A stretch of 64,000 nucleotides of DNA from Aliisedimentitalea scapharcae (GTDB lineage: Bacteria; Pseudomonadota; Alphaproteobacteria; Rhodobacterales; Rhodobacteraceae), in contig NZ_CP123584.1 of assembly GCF_045277565.1 (NCBI RefSeq), forward strand, positions 2,914,001 to 2,978,000, read 5' to 3'. The notes under the pieces are model-generated. The model saw only the letters and a program-made list of their open reading frames with translations, was not told the DNA's origin and made no database searches. The position numbers and the translations under genes were made by a program. Position 1 is the stretch's first letter. Each line of letters opens with the position of its first letter. This document shows positions 1 through 8,071 of the stretch, one piece after another.

Positions 1-141
1 CAGATCCCCACAGCACGAAAAACGAATGTTCCCAATGCAGCTGTGATGTCAGACAAATATTCCTGTTTGCACTGATTGTGTTGTGTCCGAAAATCGGGTG
101 TCCTACACCGAATTCACCATTTTCATAGGGAGATACTTCGC

Positions 142-1434
142 ATGACCGACGGACCCACCCACGGTTTTGATACATTGCAAATTCACGCCGGGGCCCGCCC
201 TGACCCGGCCACCGGTGCCCGCCAGACACCCATCTATCAGACCACAGCCTATGTGTTCCGGGATGCCGATCATGCGGCGGCGTTGTTCAACCTTCAGGAA
301 GTCGGGTTCATCTATTCCCGCCTGACCAACCCGACCGTGGCGGTTTTGCAGGAACGGATTGCCACCCTGGAAGGTGGTGTTGGTGCTGTCTGCTGTTCAT
401 CAGGTCATGCGGCGCAGATCATGGCGCTGTTTCCGCTGATGCAGCCCGGCTGCAACGTCGTGGCCTCGACCCGTCTGTATGGTGGCACCGTCACGCAGCT
501 GAGCCAGACGATCAAGCGGTTCGGCTGGTCGGCGAAATTCGTCGATACCGATGATCTGGACGCGGTGCGCGATGCCATCGATGAAAACACACGCGCTGTG
601 TTCTGTGAATCCATCGCCAACCCGGGTGGGTATGTGACCGACATTCGCGCGGTGGCTGATGTAACGGACGCAGCAGGCATTCCGCTGATCGTCGACAACA
701 CGTCGGCCACACCCTATCTGTGCCGCCCGATCGAACAGGGCGCCACCCTGGTGGTGCATTCGACCACCAAATATCTGACCGGAAACGGCACAGTCACCGG
801 GGGCTGTGTGGTGGATTCTGGCAACTTTGACTGGTCGGCCAACGACAAGTTCCCGTCGCTGAGCGCGCCGGAACCGGCCTATCACGGGTTGAAGTTTCAC
901 GAAACCTTTGGCGGTTTGGCGTTCACCTTTCACGGTATTGCCATCGGGTTGCGCGATCTGGGCATGACCATGAACCCCCAGGCAGCGCATTATACATTGA
1001 TGGGGATTGAAACCCTGTCGTTGCGGATGCAGCGCCATTGTGAAAACGCCAAAACGGTCGCCTCCTGGTTGGAAGCCGATGACCGGGTCGACTATGTCAC
1101 CTATGCCGGGCTGGACTCTTCGCCCTACGCCGAGCGTGCCAAGACCTGTTATCCCAAAGGCACCGGGGGATTGTTCACTTTTGCGGTCAAGGGCGGTTAT
1201 GACGCCTGTGTCAAACTGGTCAATGCGCTGGAGATCTTTAGCCACGTGGCCAACCTGGGCGACACGCGGTCATTGATCATCCATTCGGCATCGACCACGC
1301 ACCGGCAACTGACCCCGGAACAGCAGGAGGCCGCCGGCGCAGGTGCCAATGTGGTGCGGGTGTCGATCGGGATCGAAAACGCCGAAGATCTGATCGCGGA
1401 TCTGGATCAGGCATTGACCCAAGCCTGCAGCTGA
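142..1434 (+). CDS. metY: O-acetylhomoserine sulfhydrylase (MetY-type)
   Basis: PLP enzyme of the Cys/Met metabolism family that makes homocysteine from O-acetylhomoserine and sulfide, in the cytosol. The 430-residue product opens with the family's THGFDTLQIHAG and QTTAYVF blocks. The PLP lysine is K210 in HSTTKYLTG, followed by GTVTGG. Length matches MetY (about 430) rather than the shorter MetZ/MetB. An upstream in-frame start at 76 would add 22 unrelated residues; ATG at 142 has a purine-rich AGGGAGA element 9 bases before it and is preferred. It stands alone, followed by a hairpin terminator. The 141-base leader shows no recognisable SAM riboswitch core. Family assignment is firm; sulfhydrylase versus a related lyase rests on family resemblance. 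Confidence 0.92.
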   Translation: MTDGPTHGFDTLQIHAGARPDPATGARQTPIYQTTAYVFRDADHAAALFNLQEVGFIYSRLTNPTVAVLQERIATLEGGVGAVCCSSGHAAQIMALFPLMQPGCNVVASTRLYGGTVTQLSQTIKRFGWSAKFVDTDDLDAVRDAIDENTRAVFCESIANPGGYVTDIRAVADVTDAAGIPLIVDNTSATPYLCRPIEQGATLVVHSTTKYLTGNGTVTGGCVVDSGNFDWSANDKFPSLSAPEPAYHGLKFHETFGGLAFTFHGIAIGLRDLGMTMNPQAAHYTLMGIETLSLRMQRHCENAKTVASWLEADDRVDYVTYAGLDSSPYAERAKTCYPKGTGGLFTFAVKGGYDACVKLVNALEIFSHVANLGDTRSLIIHSASTTHRQLTPEQQEAAGAGANVVRVSIGIENAEDLIADLDQALTQACS

Positions 1435-1510
1435 TCTGGTCCCTGACTTGATTGAAAAGGCCGGGCTGGGTGCTGACGCATGCCGACCAGTGGAACACAT
1501 CCACCATCAT

Positions 1511-1546
1511 GCCTGCCGCGGAAACGCGGCAGGCTGTTGATTTATT
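1511..1546 (+). terminator. Hairpin terminator after metY
   Basis: A perfect 10-bp stem (GCCTGCCGCG / CGCGGCAGGC) is closed by a GAAA tetraloop and followed by the T-rich stretch TGTTGATTTATT. It lies 77 bases after the metY stop. Confidence 0.7.
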
Positions 1547-2632
1547 ATGAGATTTAGTCGCCCCCGGATTACTGCATTTGAAACAAGGGCGCGGAAATAG
1601 TTTCGTACGCATCAGGCAGCATTCAGCCCAAAGAAAAACACCCAGACCTCGCGCCGGACCAGATGGTGACCGCCGCCAAGTATCGTCCAGGTGCATACCC
1701 GCGAGGGAAGGTATGCGAGAGCGATTTCTCGCCCGTATCGCCCGCGCCTCTCGATCAGGAGGTCGAGCGGCGCGGGCGATGATGCTGGTATTCTCGGCGG
1801 CCCCGCCTGTGGTGCCTGTGGCACGCGCTTTCTTGCGGCTCCGAACGAGGTCTCGCCGAATGGCACACATCAGCGGACCCGGGACAGCAAAGGCAAGGCC
1901 ACCGGGAAGAAGGCAACACCGGCACCGTCCGCGCCCTGCACACGCCTTGCAAGGGCAAGAAAGGTGCCCGATCTTCGATCTCGCTTTTACACGCCGGGCA
2001 AAAAACCACCTCGGACAACCGGCGCGCACCTTCATGCACGTGCCATGGGACCGCCTCGGCCGGGCGGTCAGAGCTGGTAGCAGAGGCACCCGGGTTGGGT
2101 TCAGGGAGCTCTGTTCAATCCCGCGATGTTGATCTCGATCCTCAACATCTTCCGGATCAACCACAACGTCTTCGAACCGAAGAGGATCTACGGTGCCATA
2201 CAATGAAATCGACAACATTGGGAAAGCTGCAAAACTGATGCCGCGCTCCCTCCGCTTCCCGGGAACAGTCGAGTGTATCCAGATACCGCGTCTTGCACGA
2301 CGTTCACCGCAGACCCGCACGCCCGCAAGCAAAGCGGAAATCCCATCGACGGATCAATTGGAAATCGTCGCCCCGCCCCCGGAAGTCGTCGCGATTCCCG
2401 ATATATTGATCGTACCGCACAACTTGCAATCCAATCAGGAGCCGGAGCCGGGTCAAACCCGATCCCGCCAGAACTCATCTTGTTGTACGGCGCGTATTTC
2501 ACATCACAAGAGTGGCTGCGATGAAACTCATCGCGGCCACTCATTGCCTGGGTGGCCTTTATGCTGTGCGTCCCACCAGCCGGAATACGCCAGCATGGTG
2601 GTCGGCCTTTTTGGTTAGATCCGGGGACAGGG
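1547..2632. other. Long stretch without a convincing gene; possible decayed insertion element
   Basis: No frame gives a protein I recognise; long open frames occur on both strands but have the arginine/proline-rich composition of non-coding GC-rich DNA. One plus frame carries CGACG near 1800 and, after a stop at 2078, a segment at about 2126-2203 reading MLISILNIFRINHNVFEPK, which faintly recalls the C-terminal end of DDE transposases (a hydrophobic stretch then FRxxHN). On the minus strand a CPACKSE motif near 2000 recalls a zinc ribbon. Stem-loops occur at 1692-1716 (GCATACC/GGTATGC) and 2510-2542. It may be relic mobile DNA or a structured RNA; neither is established. Confidence 0.25.
2510..2542. 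repeat. Strong inverted repeat (15-bp arms)
   Basis: GAGTGGCTGCGATGA and TCATCGCGGCCACTC are complementary except for one central mismatch and are separated by only AAC. No T-run follows, so this is not a classical terminator. It lies 91 bases beyond the stop of the minus-strand SIMPL gene and could protect or end that transcript. Confidence 0.5.
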
Positions 2633-3358
2633 TCATTCCAGATCCAGAATGTCGAACACCATATTGACGCTGACGCTGACAGACATTTCACCTGCAGCGA
2701 TGGCGGTGCCAGCTTTGCGGGCTGACATGGCTGCCTGCATTGGCAGGACACGCCCGTCAAAGCCTTCGGTGATTGACGAAACCAATCCCAGCGCAACCCC
2801 AGAGGCCTCGGCCAGTTCCCGTGCCTTGACCTGTGCATCCCGCACGGCCAAAGCACGGGCCTGCGATTCCAGCGGTCCTGGGTCTTGAATTCCGAACTGC
2901 AACCCATTGAATTCATTTGCACCCGAGCCGACAACCGCATCCAGAACCGGCCCCAACCGCTCCAGATCCAGAACTCGGACAGATACCGCGTTTGAGGCGG
3001 CAAACCCGGTGATCTCGGGCGGGCTGTCAGTGTCGCGGCGTTGGTTGGACCAGATCGGGTGCAGCGTCACCCGGCTGGTCTGTATCTGACGCGGCTCAAG
3101 CCCCAGATCCTGCAGCTGTTGCAACATCTCACCCATGGCAGCCGAAACCTCAGCCATCGCCTGTCCGGCGTCCTGATGATCGTGGGTCACGCCCAGAGTA
3201 ATGGTGGCCATATCCGGAGCAGCTTCGACCTGGCCCTGACCCGAAACGGTGATCACGCGGGGGCTGTCGCCTGCCATCGCTGGTGTCATTGCTGCCGCAG
3301 TCAGAGCCGCAGTCAAAGCTCCGGTCAGAGCCGTTGCCATCAATGTTTTCTGTATCAC
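2633..3358 (-). CDS. SIMPL (DUF541) domain periplasmic protein
   Basis: Predicted secreted protein of 241 residues with an N-terminal signal peptide (hydrophobic alanine-rich segment ending TPAMA) and one SIMPL/DUF541 domain starting at RVITVSGQGQVEAAPDMATI, the family's characteristic opening. SIMPL proteins are periplasmic or surface proteins linked to stress and signalling, without a known reaction. An ATG-less start is likely: GTG at 3358 has AGGAG ten bases upstream, whereas TTG at 3367 sits almost on that element; ATG at 3340 is a further option. It is divergent from the large membrane protein starting at 3535. Family is clear; role unknown. Confidence 0.82.
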   Translation of the reverse strand: MIQKTLMATALTGALTAALTAAAMTPAMAGDSPRVITVSGQGQVEAAPDMATITLGVTHDHQDAGQAMAEVSAAMGEMLQQLQDLGLEPRQIQTSRVTLHPIWSNQRRDTDSPPEITGFAASNAVSVRVLDLERLGPVLDAVVGSGANEFNGLQFGIQDPGPLESQARALAVRDAQVKARELAEASGVALGLVSSITEGFDGRVLPMQAAMSARKAGTAIAAGEMSVSVSVNMVFDILDLE

Positions 3359-3534
3359 TTGGATCAATCTCCTGTTGTGCCTTCAACACATGGGGGCGGT
3401 CCCCCGCCTTCGGCAAGAGTTGCGACCGTGTTTTCCTTTTCCTCGGCAAACTCCTGCTTTATGATTGCGCAACAGGTGACACTGGTTTGCAAAAACCGAT
3501 TGGATAAGCTGGTTTGGACGGTTTGGATCATAAC

Positions 3535-6063
3535 ATGAGACCGGGTTTTGCCCTGTCGCTTTCCTTTGACGGGATTTCGTTGCTGCATCGGGCGGCAGGC
3601 GGATGGCGCTTGGTTGGCGAGGTCGGGCTGGACACTGAGGATCTGGCCAACGATCTGGCGCAATTGCGCACAGATGCCGAGCGGCTGGAACCGGGGCGTA
3701 TTACCTGCAAGGTCATCATCCCCAACGAGCAGATCAAATACCTGTCGGTGCCCACTGGGGATCTGGACCGGTCTGCGCGCGAAGACATGGTTTTGGCAGC
3801 GCTCGAAGGGGCAACCCCCTATGCCGTTTCCGATCTGGCGTTTGATTTGTCTCAGGATGGCGATCAGACCCATGTGGCTGCCGTCGCCCGTGAAACCCTG
3901 GACGAGGCCGAAGCTTTTGCTGTCGAGCACGGGTTCAACCCGACGTCCTTTGTTGCCGTGCCCGCAGAGAATTCGTATCTGGGCGAACCGCATTTTGGGT
4001 CGTCCCAACATGTCGGCAGCCATCAAGTCGATCCTGATGGAATTGCCGTCGTGGTTATTGGACCGGCCATCTATCCCCAGGATCCGCCGGAGAACGACGA
4101 AACCGAGCTGCCGAAAATCGACACCCAATCTGATGCCGGGTCACCTGCCCCGGTTGCAGAGTCACCAGCCCCTGCGCTGGACAGCGCTCAGACGACACCG
4201 GCACAACCGGCCACAGATGAACCCGCTTCCGCGCCTGCGGTGGGCTTTACCAGCCGTCGCAAGAAGCCGGATCAAGGCGCGGCACCATCGCTGCAAGGCG
4301 TCGCGCGCACTTCGGCGGCTCCCGCCCCCACTGTGGCGCAACCGGTTGCTCCGCCCGTTGCTCCACCCGAGAAACCGGCTCTGCGCCCTGCCCCGACACC
4401 ACCACCTGTAACACCACCCAGCGTCGGAATTTCATCACCCGATCTGGATGTCCCGCCCGAAGTTGATCCCAAATCCGATGCCCCGGCACAAAATCTGTCC
4501 GGGTTCCACAGTCGGCGCAACACCCCTGTCGACATGTTGCCCGCTCAGGACAACCAACCCAAAGCCTATCCGGTCGCCGACGCCCCTCCCGGGGCCACAC
4601 CGCGCCAGGAGGCAACCAGCGAAACCGAACGCATGACCCTGTTCGGGGCACGCGATCAGATCAGGGTTGGCGGCAAACCGAAATACCTTGGACTGGTCCT
4701 GACCGCTGTTCTTGTGCTGTTTCTGGCCGTAATCGCCGCATGGGCCACGTTCTTTTCCACAGGTCGCTTGGGTGAATTGTTTGAAGCCCAGCCTGATCCG
4801 GCCACACAGTCACCGCCACAGGTCACACCGGATCCCACCGAGACGGCCCCGGTTGAGCCGGCGATTGCGCCACTGGGTGAACCCACAGAGCCCGTTGCGG
4901 CACCCGCGCCAGCGCTGCCTGATATCGCCAATCTGCCGGCTCCGACCGAAGTGCCCTTGCCCGGGCTGACAGACACTGACACGGCCGTTCTGGATGCGCT
5001 GAGCGATCCGGAACAGGACGCACAGAAAGAAACACCGGACGAAACACTGGGCGAAACACTGGACGAAACTACCACCACCGAGCAACCGTTCCAGCCGTCT
5101 GCCAATGTGGCACGGTATGCAGCCACCGGCATCTGGGCCGACGCGCCGACGCAGCCCGAAACCCCTTCGGTGATTGGGTTGGATGATCTGTTCATCGCGT
5201 CCATCGACCGCACGGATCTGTCACAGGATTCGGTCGCCTTGCCTGACGCGGCCAGCCTGAATACGGATATTTCCCTGGCTTCGGTCGGATCACCGGCAGC
5301 CCAAGGAACCAGCTTCAGATTGAACGATCAAGGGTTGGTGGATCCCACGCCCGAAGGGACGCTGAGCCCGGATGGGGTTCTGGTGTTTCTGGGAACCCCG
5401 CCTGTTCGCCCACCGCAAACCCCGACCCGTTTCGAAGAGGAACCCGAAACTGATGCGAACCGGGAGCGCCTTGCCGGTTTGCGCCCCCAACTGCGTCCCG
5501 AAGACCTGACCGAACAAGCCGAACGCGCACAGCTGGGCGGGCTCAGCCGGTCCGAGCTGGCCGGTGTACGTCCTAAGCTGCGTCCCGAAAGCATTCAGCG
5601 GCAGGCTGAAGCATTGGCACAGACTCAGCCCGAACCCGAAACCCCCGCCACGCCCGAAGAAGCAACCGAAATCGTTGGCACAAAGTTGGCTGTGGCTGCG
5701 ACCGTCAAGCCCAGAACACGCCCATCGAATATGGCTGCTTTGGTCAAAAAGGCCAGCCGCAACGACCAGTCACAAGCCGCCACAATTGCCCCGGCCACCG
5801 TCTCGCCCAAGATTCCATCTTCGGCCTCGGTGGCGCGCCAAGCCACCTTTCAAAACGCGCTCAACCTGAAACAGGTCAATTTGATCGGCGTCTACGGTTC
5901 CCCGTCTGATCGCCGGGCTCTGGTGCGGTTGCCCAGCGGCCGCTACAAAAAGGTCAAGGTGGGTGACAATGTGGACGGGGGCAAGGTCGTCGCCATCGGA
6001 GACAGCGAACTGCGATACCAAAAACGCGGCCGAAACCTGACATTGCGCATCCCCAACGGGTGA
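3535..6063 (+). CDS. Large one-pass membrane protein, PilM/GspL-like head and PilP/GspC-like tail
   Basis: 842 residues in four parts. Residues 1-150 (ALSLSFDGISLLH, then PNEQIKYLSVPTG) resemble the actin-like fold of PilM/GspL assembly proteins. Residues 200-380 are a Pro/Ala-rich linker. One transmembrane helix lies at about 382-404 (YLGLVLTAVLVLF). A second long acidic/proline linker follows, containing a near-duplicated block (LAGLRPQLRPE and LAGVRPKLRPE). The last 75 residues (LNLIGVYGSPSDRRALVRL-like, then KVKVGDNVDGGKVVAIGDSEL) match the small beta domain of PilP/GspC periplasmic subunits. The fusion suggests a cytoplasm-to-periplasm scaffold, but no pilus or secretion genes neighbour it. 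The start is ATG at 3535 with a weak ribosome site; an upstream TTG at 3514 is less likely. Confidence 0.6.
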   Translation: MRPGFALSLSFDGISLLHRAAGGWRLVGEVGLDTEDLANDLAQLRTDAERLEPGRITCKVIIPNEQIKYLSVPTGDLDRSAREDMVLAALEGATPYAVSDLAFDLSQDGDQTHVAAVARETLDEAEAFAVEHGFNPTSFVAVPAENSYLGEPHFGSSQHVGSHQVDPDGIAVVVIGPAIYPQDPPENDETELPKIDTQSDAGSPAPVAESPAPALDSAQTTPAQPATDEPASAPAVGFTSRRKKPDQGAAPSLQGVARTSAAPAPTVAQPVAPPVAPPEKPALRPAPTPPPVTPPSVGISSPDLDVPPEVDPKSDAPAQNLSGFHSRRNTPVDMLPAQDNQPKAYPVADAPPGATPRQEATSETERMTLFGARDQIRVGGKPKYLGLVLTAVLVLFLAVIAAWATFFSTGRLGELFEAQPDPATQSPPQVTPDPTETAPVEPAIAPLGEPTEPVAAPAPALPDIANLPAPTEVPLPGLTDTDTAVLDALSDPEQDAQKETPDETLGETLDETTTTEQPFQPSANVARYAATGIWADAPTQPETPSVIGLDDLFIASIDRTDLSQDSVALPDAASLNTDISLASVGSPAAQGTSFRLNDQGLVDPTPEGTLSPDGVLVFLGTPPVRPPQTPTRFEEEPETDANRERLAGLRPQLRPEDLTEQAERAQLGGLSRSELAGVRPKLRPESIQRQAEALAQTQPEPETPATPEEATEIVGTKLAVAATVKPRTRPSNMAALVKKASRNDQSQAATIAPATVSPKIPSSASVARQATFQNALNLKQVNLIGVYGSPSDRRALVRLPSGRYKKVKVGDNVDGGKVVAIGDSELRYQKRGRNLTLRIPNG

Positions 6064-6107
6064 TCTGCGCATAATCTGATCCTGTCGCCCGGCCCTCGTC
6101 CGGACAG

Positions 6108-6139
6108 AAAAAACCACCGCAAGATCGCGCTTGCGGTGG
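6108..6139 (-). terminator. Rho-independent terminator of hppD
   Basis: Stem CCACCGCAAG / CTTGCGGTGG (10 bp, loop ATCGCG) is followed on the minus strand by six T. It lies between the convergent ends of the 3535-6063 gene and hppD, and may act on both. Confidence 0.85.
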
Positions 6140-6167
6140 CTTCATTTCGTCAGCAGTCTTGCCCAGA

Positions 6168-7262
6168 TTACGCAGCTTCGATCTCGCCGCTTTCGATCTG
6201 TTCCCGTTCGATGGATTCGAACAGCGCCTTGAAGTTGCCTTCGCCAAATCCGTCATCACCCTTGCGCTGGATGAATTCGAAAAAGATCGGGCCGATTACG
6301 GTTTTCGAAAAGATCTGCAACAGGATCCGGGTTTCTCCACCATCCACAACGCCCTCGCCATCAATCAGGATGCCGTGTTTCATCAGCTTGTCTTTGGGTT
6401 CGTCGTGACCCGACACCCGGTCATAGGACATGTCATAATAGGCCTCGTTCGGGCCGGGCATGAATTTGAGCCCTTTTTCGGCGATTGCATCGGTTGCCGA
6501 ATAGATGTCATCGCTACCGACCGCGATATGCTGGATGCCTTCGCCGTTGTATTTCTTCAAATAGGCAACAATCTGGCCGGTCTCGCCGCGATCTTCGTTG
6601 ATCGGAATGCGAATGCGGCCACAGGGCGACGTCAGCGCACGGCTGAACAGCCCGGTGAATTTACCCTGAATATCAAAGAAACGGATTTCCTTGAAGTTGA
6701 ACAGGGACTCGTAGAAATTGAACCACTTGTCCATGTTGCCCTTGAACACATTGTGGGTCAGATGGTCGAGATAATAGAACCCGTCCCCTGCAGGCTTTGA
6801 CTGGGTCAGCCATTCGAATTCTTCATTGTAGGGCGAAGTATCTGAGTATTGGTCGACGAAATACAGCAGCGAGCCGCCGATGCCCTTGATCGCTGGCACG
6901 TTCATTGTCTTGTCGGCCGCGTCATAGGGTTCCGCCCCCTTGGACACCGCATGATCATAAGCCGCCTGGGCATCCACAACACGCCACCCCATCGCAGGCG
7001 CGCAGGGGCCGTGCTCTTGGACAAATCGCGCGGCAAAGCTGTCGGTATCGGCATTCAGGATATATGTCACATCTCCCTGCTGCCACAGCTCGACATTCTT
7101 GGATTTGTGACGACCCGTCAGCGCAAACCCCATGCGGGTAAAGAGATCGCGCAATTCCTGTGGTTCCGGGTGGGCAAATTCGACGAATTCAAACCCATCC
7201 GTACCAGCCGGATTTTCGGCGGAAATGACAGATTTCGGTGCGGTATGCGGGAAAGGACCCAT
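6168..7262 (-). CDS. hppD: 4-hydroxyphenylpyruvate dioxygenase
   Basis: Non-haem Fe(II) enzyme converting 4-hydroxyphenylpyruvate to homogentisate in tyrosine breakdown. 364 residues, the usual bacterial length, with two vicinal-oxygen-chelate domains. The 2-His-1-Glu iron site is visible: H167 in LDHLTHNV, H245 in GIQHIAVGSDD and E329 in FFEFIQRKGDDGFGEGNF, the last being the diagnostic C-terminal block. It is divergent from an Lrp/AsnC regulator gene with 145 bases between start codons, an arrangement that suggests amino-acid-responsive control. No other homogentisate-pathway gene is in the window. Confidence 0.96.
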   Translation of the reverse strand: MGPFPHTAPKSVISAENPAGTDGFEFVEFAHPEPQELRDLFTRMGFALTGRHKSKNVELWQQGDVTYILNADTDSFAARFVQEHGPCAPAMGWRVVDAQAAYDHAVSKGAEPYDAADKTMNVPAIKGIGGSLLYFVDQYSDTSPYNEEFEWLTQSKPAGDGFYYLDHLTHNVFKGNMDKWFNFYESLFNFKEIRFFDIQGKFTGLFSRALTSPCGRIRIPINEDRGETGQIVAYLKKYNGEGIQHIAVGSDDIYSATDAIAEKGLKFMPGPNEAYYDMSYDRVSGHDEPKDKLMKHGILIDGEGVVDGGETRILLQIFSKTVIGPIFFEFIQRKGDDGFGEGNFKALFESIEREQIESGEIEAA

Positions 7263-7328
7263 GGGCGCGGTCTCCTAATTGGACATTTCGATTATCTGAC
7301 TCAAAAATACCCCATTCTCGATGCAGGT

Positions 7329-7338
7329 TTTGCGCAAA
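7329..7338. promoter_or_regulatory. Perfect palindrome in the hppD / Lrp intergenic region
   Basis: TTTGCGCAAA is a perfect 10-base palindrome in the 145-base divergent promoter region. Lrp/AsnC proteins bind short AT-flanked dyads, so it is a candidate operator of the adjacent regulator. Ten bases can occur by chance. Confidence 0.3.
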
Positions 7339-7407
7339 GTGACGCATGTTTCATTACCAATGTGCGGAGTTTTTGTGATATATCATCAGAAACTGCGGAG
7401 ATTACGC

Positions 7408-7863
7408 ATGCTGGACGCTACAGATACCAAACTTCTCGCAGCTTTGCAGAAAAATGCACATCTCACCGCGCACGAGCTGGGAGAGAGGCTGAACCTTTCG
7501 GCCAGTCAGGCCGGGAGACGACGGCAACGATTGGAAACCGAAGGCTATATTCAAGGGTATTCCGCCCGCTTGGATCCGTCCAAGTTGGGCTTGCATGTGC
7601 AGGGGTTTGTGCAGGTACATCTGAACAGCCATGGCCCGGAACAATCGGCCAGCTTTGCCCGACTGGTGAGCACCCGGTCAGAAATCACCAGCGCCTGGAC
7701 CATGACAGGCGACGCCGATTACCTGTTGCGGGTCTATTGCGCCGATCTGCCCGGGCTGAATCGGCTGCTGCACGAAGTCCTGCTCCCCCACCCTGCGGTC
7801 GCCCGGGTGCAAAGCCAGATCGTCATGGACCAATTGAAACGCGACGCGCCGCTACCGACCTGA
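7408..7863 (+). CDS. Lrp/AsnC family transcriptional regulator
   Basis: 151-residue DNA-binding regulator. The N-terminal winged helix starts at LDATDTKLLAALQKNAHLT and includes LGERLNLSASQAGRRRQRLE; residues 65-150 form the RAM/AsnC ligand domain (VQVHLNSHGPE, WTMTGDADYLLRVYC). ATG at 7408 is chosen because it begins directly at the conserved HTH and has GGAG about seven bases upstream; starts at 7321 or 7360 add unconserved residues. Being divergent from hppD, it probably controls tyrosine or aromatic amino-acid catabolism and itself; that is inference from position. Confidence 0.88.
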   Translation: MLDATDTKLLAALQKNAHLTAHELGERLNLSASQAGRRRQRLETEGYIQGYSARLDPSKLGLHVQGFVQVHLNSHGPEQSASFARLVSTRSEITSAWTMTGDADYLLRVYCADLPGLNRLLHEVLLPHPAVARVQSQIVMDQLKRDAPLPT

Positions 7864-8071
7864 GCTGTCTGGGGGGAAATAATGGCAGTGGGTCGATTTC
7901 CTGCGCCAAACGGGCGTGAATTTTCACATTCCATGCATATGTAAGGACCACAATAGACCACCTGCATCACGAATCCCTACAGACGCAATAATTCCTGTAT
8001 TATCGGTTGAGTTTCCGACGCATTGCATCGGATGATCAGACCGAAACTGGCGAACACCAACTGGACCCCTC

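Noticed and set aside
1..141. SAM riboswitch in the metY leader
   Set aside because: Small hairpins exist (GGTGT-CCT-ACACC at 97-109), but I could not match the SAM-II, SAM-V or SAM/SAH conserved cores. A covariance-model search of this leader would decide.
1277..2332. 351-codon minus-strand open frame after metY
   Set aside because: It overlaps the 3' end of metY antisense, and its composition is arginine/proline-rich without any domain; treated as non-coding.
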